In this document: positions 27,482 through 30,883 of the stretch, piece by piece
Layout: every line of letters begins with the position of its first letter
Position numbering within the stretch: the stretch's first letter is position 1
IMG/VR virus record: IMGVR_UViG_3300030118_003397
Coordinates: 1 to 30,883 of that record
DNA: 30,883 nt
Direction: 5' to 3' (one strand)
Source: a virus
Notes under the pieces: generated by a model
The model's input: only the letters and a program-made list of their open reading frames with translations
Told to the model about the DNA's origin: nothing
Databases searched by the model: none
Made by a program: the position numbers and the translations under genes

Positions 27482-27683
27482 GCCAGATCATAATCGATCT
27501 GGCAAAGAAAGCAGGGATAGCCTACCTTCCTCAGATAGAAGAGATCGGAGGGAGGGGCTTCTTTGCAAACATGGAAGAATTAACTCAATTTGCCAAACTT
27601 GTCGGAGAGATCTCCAGAAAGCACGAGCGGAACAAGTTAAGAGGCTCAACTGGATGAACCAACTGTGGGAGGGTGAGGACTAG
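27453..27683 (+). CDS. Possible overlapping small zinc-ribbon-like protein
   Basis: A 76-residue frame from the ATG at 27453. The second half has LLCKHGRINSICQTCRRDL, a C-x-H-x6-C-x2-C arrangement like small metal-binding proteins, then a helical end (QVKRLNWMNQLWEGED). It almost completely overlaps the 59-residue gene at 27478-27657 in another frame. The first half looks random, so the true start may be internal. Either frame or both may be real. Confidence 0.4.
   Translation: MKKEAQPPHEPDHNRSGKESRDSLPSSDRRDRREGLLCKHGRINSICQTCRRDLQKARAEQVKRLNWMNQLWEGED
27478..27657 (+). CDS. Small phage protein with LAKKAGI / FAKLVGEISRKHER pattern
   Basis: A 59-residue protein (MSQIIIDLAKKAGIAYLPQI; MEELTQFAKLVGEISRKHER). 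The pattern of an N-terminal LA-AGI helix and a C-terminal F-LV-E--R helix occurs in many tiny phage proteins of unknown function. It overlaps the ribbon-helix-helix gene by ATGA and shares nearly its whole length with another frame that encodes a possible zinc-binding protein. Confidence 0.65.
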   Translation: MSQIIIDLAKKAGIAYLPQIEEIGGRGFFANMEELTQFAKLVGEISRKHERNKLRGSTG

Positions 27684-27906
27684 CCCAAGAACACATACTC
27701 TTCTTTTCTCTGAAGTCCGTCACCTTAATCTGACGACGCTTACCGTCTCTTTTACTACCAATTAAATCAAGCAGCAGGGCCTTGCACACTTGCTGATTGA
27801 GACCCGTAATCTTTTCCATACCAACAAGTGTGCTATCTAGGGGGGCTTGGCCCATGGAGTAGTTGTAAGCCAGTTCTAAGACTTGCTTGGTGTTATTTTC
27901 AGCCAC
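27646..27906 (-). CDS. Small protein downstream of the helicase, unknown function
   Basis: An 86-residue protein. The N-terminal part (MAENNTKQVLELAYNYSMGQ; EKITGLNQQVCKALLLDLIG) is helical, followed by a basic stretch (SKRDGKRRQIKVTDFREKK). The GTG at 27906 lies inside the helicase end, with GAGGA about ten bases upstream. It converges with the rightward genes and overlaps them by 38 bases tail to tail. The last residues look degenerate. A helicase partner is possible by position. Confidence 0.6.
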   Translation of the reverse strand: MAENNTKQVLELAYNYSMGQAPLDSTLVGMEKITGLNQQVCKALLLDLIGSKRDGKRRQIKVTDFREKKSMCSWASPHPPTVGSSS

Positions 27907-29354
27907 TGTCGAGCTTCCTCTTTCAGGACTTTCGCGCCAAGGTCTATCTTGTTACGAAGAGCCTTGACGATAGTTTCATCAATCGTGTCATTCGTGATCA
28001 GGTCAATGTAGGTTACAGGATTCTTTTGCCCGATACGATGACAGCGATCCTCCGATTGGATCCGTGTTTCCAGATTGAAGTCATTCGCATAGTAGATCAC
28101 GGTGTTCGCTTCAGTCAGTGTCAAACCATACCCTGCTGTCTGTGGATTACCAATGAAGAACCGTAGTCTCGAATCAGGGTCTTGGAACTCAGTCACAATG
28201 TCCTGACGCTCAGAGTCTGGCGTGTCACCATAGTAGCAAGCCACTTGATTGGGGAACTTGTTGTTCAAAGCTTCGCGTAGTTTTTGAATGTCGTTCCTGA
28301 ACCGTGACCAGATCAGTACCTTACCTTCAGTCTCGTCAATGATATCCAGCACAGCTTGGATACGTTTGGTATCCACCTGAACCAAGTCACCGTTGTCCGT
28401 GGTCAGGTGTCCTGACAACACCTGCTGCAGCCGAAGCATCTGTGTCATTATATTCTGAGCCGTGATCAGTTCTCCGTTGTCCAACATGGTCAGAGCCTCG
28501 TGTCTGATTTCGTTGTACATTTTAAGTTGCTGTTCGGTCATCGACACGTAGCGCATGGTGTAGGATTTGTCGGGCAAATCAAGACAATCCTTTTTCAACA
28601 CTCTGAAACTAAACTGGTTGACCTTGTGTGACAGTTCCTCAAGATTTCGGAAGCCAACAATCTCTTGGAAGGTATGCGACCCCATACTGCGACGGTGTAA
28701 AATTGCAAAATGGTTTTGGTAAGCGTAGTAACTCTCAAAGCCAAGAAGACTTGGAGCGAGGAACTCTGCTTGCGAATACAAGTCCATGGGTGAGCGGGTA
28801 ACGGGCGATCCGGTCAACGCTCTGCGATACTTGAACTCGTGTGCAATCTTCAACAGAGCCTTGGTTCGTTTCGCCTGGTGGTTTTTGATCGTGGTGCTTT
28901 CGTCAATCACAATCATACCTTTGCTACCAAACCGTTGAGCCAACCACTTACCTGCTGCTTGACCCTTGGCAGTGGAGAACGCTTCAACGTTCATCACGAA
29001 GATTGTGAGCCCGTCAAAGTCATCTTTGACTGACTGCATTTCTTCTTTCTGCTTTTTGTTTGCACCAGACACCCAACGAATTGTTCGGTACGGAATGTCT
29101 TCGGGTAGATGTTCGGGTATTTCTTTTGTCACCCAGTTGCGGTACACACCCTTGGGTGCGATGATCAGTGCAAAGTTGCACTTGTCTTCGACTGCCAACG
29201 TTCCAAGGTTATCGAGCAGTGTTTTACTTTTGCCCGTACCCATTTCCATGAAGAAGGCAAACGCGGTACGATCACCTGCCTTTTCCATTGCATCTTTCTG
29301 ATGCTTGTATGGCTTGGTCTTGAAGATATATTTTCTTTTTTTCTTGACAGACAT
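27876..29354 (-). CDS. SNF2-family DNA-dependent ATPase / helicase
   Basis: A 492-residue protein with superfamily 2 motifs: the Q-like start YKHQKDAMEK (about 16-25), Walker A MEMGTGKSKT (36-45), Walker B VIDEST (149-154), motif III ALTGSPV (about 179-185), WSRF in motif IV, ATP-linked motif V (AGYGLTLTEANTVIYY) and motif VI SEDRCHRIGQ. The last element and DLITNDTIDETIVKAL are the hallmark of SNF2 proteins. Phage members probably remodel or unwind DNA during replication or recombination. GGAGG precedes the ATG. It is read opposite to the genes around it. Confidence 0.92.
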   Translation of the reverse strand: MSVKKKRKYIFKTKPYKHQKDAMEKAGDRTAFAFFMEMGTGKSKTLLDNLGTLAVEDKCNFALIIAPKGVYRNWVTKEIPEHLPEDIPYRTIRWVSGANKKQKEEMQSVKDDFDGLTIFVMNVEAFSTAKGQAAGKWLAQRFGSKGMIVIDESTTIKNHQAKRTKALLKIAHEFKYRRALTGSPVTRSPMDLYSQAEFLAPSLLGFESYYAYQNHFAILHRRSMGSHTFQEIVGFRNLEELSHKVNQFSFRVLKKDCLDLPDKSYTMRYVSMTEQQLKMYNEIRHEALTMLDNGELITAQNIMTQMLRLQQVLSGHLTTDNGDLVQVDTKRIQAVLDIIDETEGKVLIWSRFRNDIQKLREALNNKFPNQVACYYGDTPDSERQDIVTEFQDPDSRLRFFIGNPQTAGYGLTLTEANTVIYYANDFNLETRIQSEDRCHRIGQKNPVTYIDLITNDTIDETIVKALRNKIDLGAKVLKEEARQWLKITPSKS

Positions 29355-29448
29355 TTTTCCTCCAGCTACTGTCTACTGTGTCAAATACAGTAACATATGT
29401 TTTGATACATGCAAACTCATAACCGAAACCTGAAGAGGAGAAACTGTA
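29355..29448. promoter_or_regulatory. Divergent intergenic region between helicase and next rightward gene
   Basis: Ninety-four bases, AT-rich, must hold promoters for both directions. A short inverted pair, CTACTGT / ACAGTA (near 29373 and 29387), stands near the helicase start. GAAGAGGAG is the ribosome site for the gene at 29449. No promoter matches consensus well enough to place it. Confidence 0.4.
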
Positions 29449-30024
29449 ATGGATGAGTTTTTTGAAGGCTTGATGGAGGACAAAAATCCATTAGGCGAGG
29501 TCGATGAAGAAAAACTTCGAGAGCTATCAAAAAAAGTTCAAGAAGTTTGGGACGTTAACACTGAGATAGATAAACTTGAATCACAAGTTAAGTTTTTAAA
29601 ACAGCAAAGGAATCGAATCACACAAGACGAAATACCGGCTCTCATGGATGAGGCAAATATGTTAATGGGACGGTTCTCAGTTGGAGAATCTGATGACCAA
29701 GTAGAACTGTCACTCAAGCCATTTGTGTCTGGGAAAATTCCAGAAGCAAATCGAGAGAAGGCGTATCAATGGTTACGTGATAATAACTTTGATTCGATTA
29801 TTAAGAACGATATCACTCTATCTTTTCAAAAACATCAAGATGCAACAGCACAAAACTTGATGTTGGAATTAGAAGAGAAGGGCTATCACCCTGAATTCCG
29901 AACACATATCCACGCTCAAACATACAAAGGATTCATTCGTGAATGCCAAGAAAAGGGTATTGGGATCGATTTAGATTTGTTCGGAGCTTTTGTTGGCCGA
30001 GTCGCTGAGATTAAGAGGAAATAA
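29449..30024 (+). CDS. Phage protein with N-terminal coiled coil, probable replication-module member
   Basis: A 191-residue protein. Residues of about 22-65 form a heptad-type coiled coil (LRELSKKVQEVWDVNTEIDK, then LESQVKFLKQQRNRITQDEI). The remainder is a mixed fold with KAYQWLRDNNFDSIIKND and a C-terminus GIGIDLDLFGAFVGRVAEIK. Proteins with this C-terminal motif occur in marine phages between helicase and DNA polymerase genes by my recollection. It is in the same transcript as the following gene (two bases apart). No catalytic motif is visible; I take it as an accessory replication protein with low certainty. Confidence 0.75.
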   Translation: MDEFFEGLMEDKNPLGEVDEEKLRELSKKVQEVWDVNTEIDKLESQVKFLKQQRNRITQDEIPALMDEANMLMGRFSVGESDDQVELSLKPFVSGKIPEANREKAYQWLRDNNFDSIIKNDITLSFQKHQDATAQNLMLELEEKGYHPEFRTHIHAQTYKGFIRECQEKGIGIDLDLFGAFVGRVAEIKRK

Positions 30025-30026
30025 AA

Positions 30027-30883
30027 ATGAGTAAAGAAGTAGCAAATACAAAAGAAGCATTGCCAGTGGTGTCCACGGTGTTTGATCAACTTATCGAGGA
30101 AGAAGATCTAGGTCTAGACTTCAAGATAGACGAGTTAAAAATACCGTACATAGGTCAAGTGCAAATGGCCAGTAAATGTTTAATCAAGAAAAACGAAAGA
30201 TACATTGAAGGCATAGAGCTTGGTGACATTTACAACAATATTACTGGACAATTTTGGAAAGGTGACGAGGGAATCAAATTCGTTGTCTGTGCTCGAGAGC
30301 GTGTATATTTGGTAAAAAACACATCACCAGAAGGTGGAACATTAGAGCAGCTACCAGAAACTGACGAGCGTGTCAGAAAATTAAAAAGCATGGGACCTAG
30401 GGGTGGCAATCAAATGCCATTGACTGAGGAGACAGAGTTATGCAAGACAGATCGTTTCTACGTTTTGATATTAGATGAAAGCGGTGCTCGTATCCCAGGG
30501 CTTTTAGAGTGTAGTAAGTCAAAACTGGCCGCCTCTGAGCAAACGATGAGTATCATGGCTAATTTAGCAAAGCACAAACGTGAGTGGACAGATGAAGAAA
30601 TTTCGTTTGCCAAGAAACATGGTAAGAAAATTGACAAAGGTCAAAAGCTCACACCAGCGATGTGGACATCTGTCTGGCATTACACATCTGTAGAAGCAGT
30701 AAATAAAGACGGACGACCATATCAAAACTACAAAGTAAAATTCGATAGTCATATCCACATAACAGAGGAAAATACAGGACTTCTTAATGAGATTAAAGAG
30801 TTTGCATCCTCTGTGGTTTCTGGAGATGTTTCTTTAGCTGAAGATAATCCGACTGAAGATTCTTTACGAGAAGAGCCTGAGCA
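30027..30883 (+). CDS. Phage protein of unknown function, probable DNA-replication module (cut at right edge)
   Basis: The frame is open from the ATG at 30027 to the window end, 285 residues so far. The segments IPYIGQVQMASKCLIKKNER, YIEGIELGDIYNNITGQFWK and IKFVVCARERVYLV form a pattern I know from phage proteins next to replication genes, sometimes discussed as single-stranded-DNA-binding-like, but I cannot confirm this. An acidic tail begins at the end (SLAEDNPTEDSLREEPE), a feature also of SSB proteins. GAGGAAATAAAA precedes the ATG. Confidence 0.7.
   Translation, partial: MSKEVANTKEALPVVSTVFDQLIEEEDLGLDFKIDELKIPYIGQVQMASKCLIKKNERYIEGIELGDIYNNITGQFWKGDEGIKFVVCARERVYLVKNTSPEGGTLEQLPETDERVRKLKSMGPRGGNQMPLTEETELCKTDRFYVLILDESGARIPGLLECSKSKLAASEQTMSIMANLAKHKREWTDEEISFAKKHGKKIDKGQKLTPAMWTSVWHYTSVEAVNKDGRPYQNYKVKFDSHIHITEENTGLLNEIKEFASSVVSGDVSLAEDNPTEDSLREEPE

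Overview
The window looks like a piece of a tailed-phage genome (Caudoviricetes) of a marine type, with P22/T7-like short-tail (podovirus-like) head-tail genes. The evidence is a large leftward virion and packaging block (terminase, portal, scaffold, major capsid, decoration-type proteins, head-tail adaptors, tail-fibre-like protein), a run of very small rightward early genes, a SNF2-type helicase, and one-to-four-base stop/start overlaps throughout. No tRNA, rRNA, integrase, insertion sequence or CRISPR array was seen. The host cannot be read directly. The terminase small subunit and the lysine/glycine-rich small proteins remind me of phages of marine bacteria, perhaps Alphaproteobacteria; this is inference from memory.

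Layout. (1) 1-17670, minus strand, read from right to left: HlyC-like acyltransferase, a disordered protein, terminase large subunit, portal, four membrane or lysis genes (including a GTA-type holin and an EF-hand membrane protein), three small proteins, a GroES-like co-chaperonin, scaffold, head protein, decoration protein, major capsid, a terminator, a surface-type protein, a cluster of eleven tiny proteins, mostly Lys/Arg-rich, with a minimal SET-domain lysine methyltransferase inside it, two head-tail adaptor-like proteins and the start of a repetitive tail-fibre-like protein that runs off the left edge. (2) 17671-17982: divergent control region with an 11-bp inverted repeat. (3) 17983-22545, plus strand: early genes (SH3-barrel/WYL_2-like, DUF551, DUF3085, GP88-like and unknowns) separated by strikingly uniform GC hairpins, strong GGAGGACA ribosome sites, a recurring promoter type and CGCAGG-type repeats. 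(4) 22712-23609, minus: VRR-NUC nuclease overlapping the terminase small subunit. (5) 23610-24004: AT-rich region with a GTTACG repeat cluster and a promoter. (6) 24005-27683, plus: overlapping small genes around an orphan C5-cytosine DNA methyltransferase, with a ribbon-helix-helix protein near the end. (7) 27646-29354, minus: small protein and SNF2-type ATPase. (8) 29449 to the right edge, plus: a coiled-coil protein and a second protein, probably entering the replication module.

The most unusual theme is protein-lysine chemistry. One virion operon carries a vSET-sized SET methyltransferase embedded among histone-tail-like lysine-rich proteins, one made of eight-residue KKAKGG-type repeats, and also begins with an HlyC-type lysine acyltransferase. 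I propose as a hypothesis that the phage modifies lysines on its own packaged or DNA-binding proteins, or on host proteins. The early region also carries a family of intercistronic hairpins and dispersed short repeats that look like an organised post-transcriptional or replication control system.
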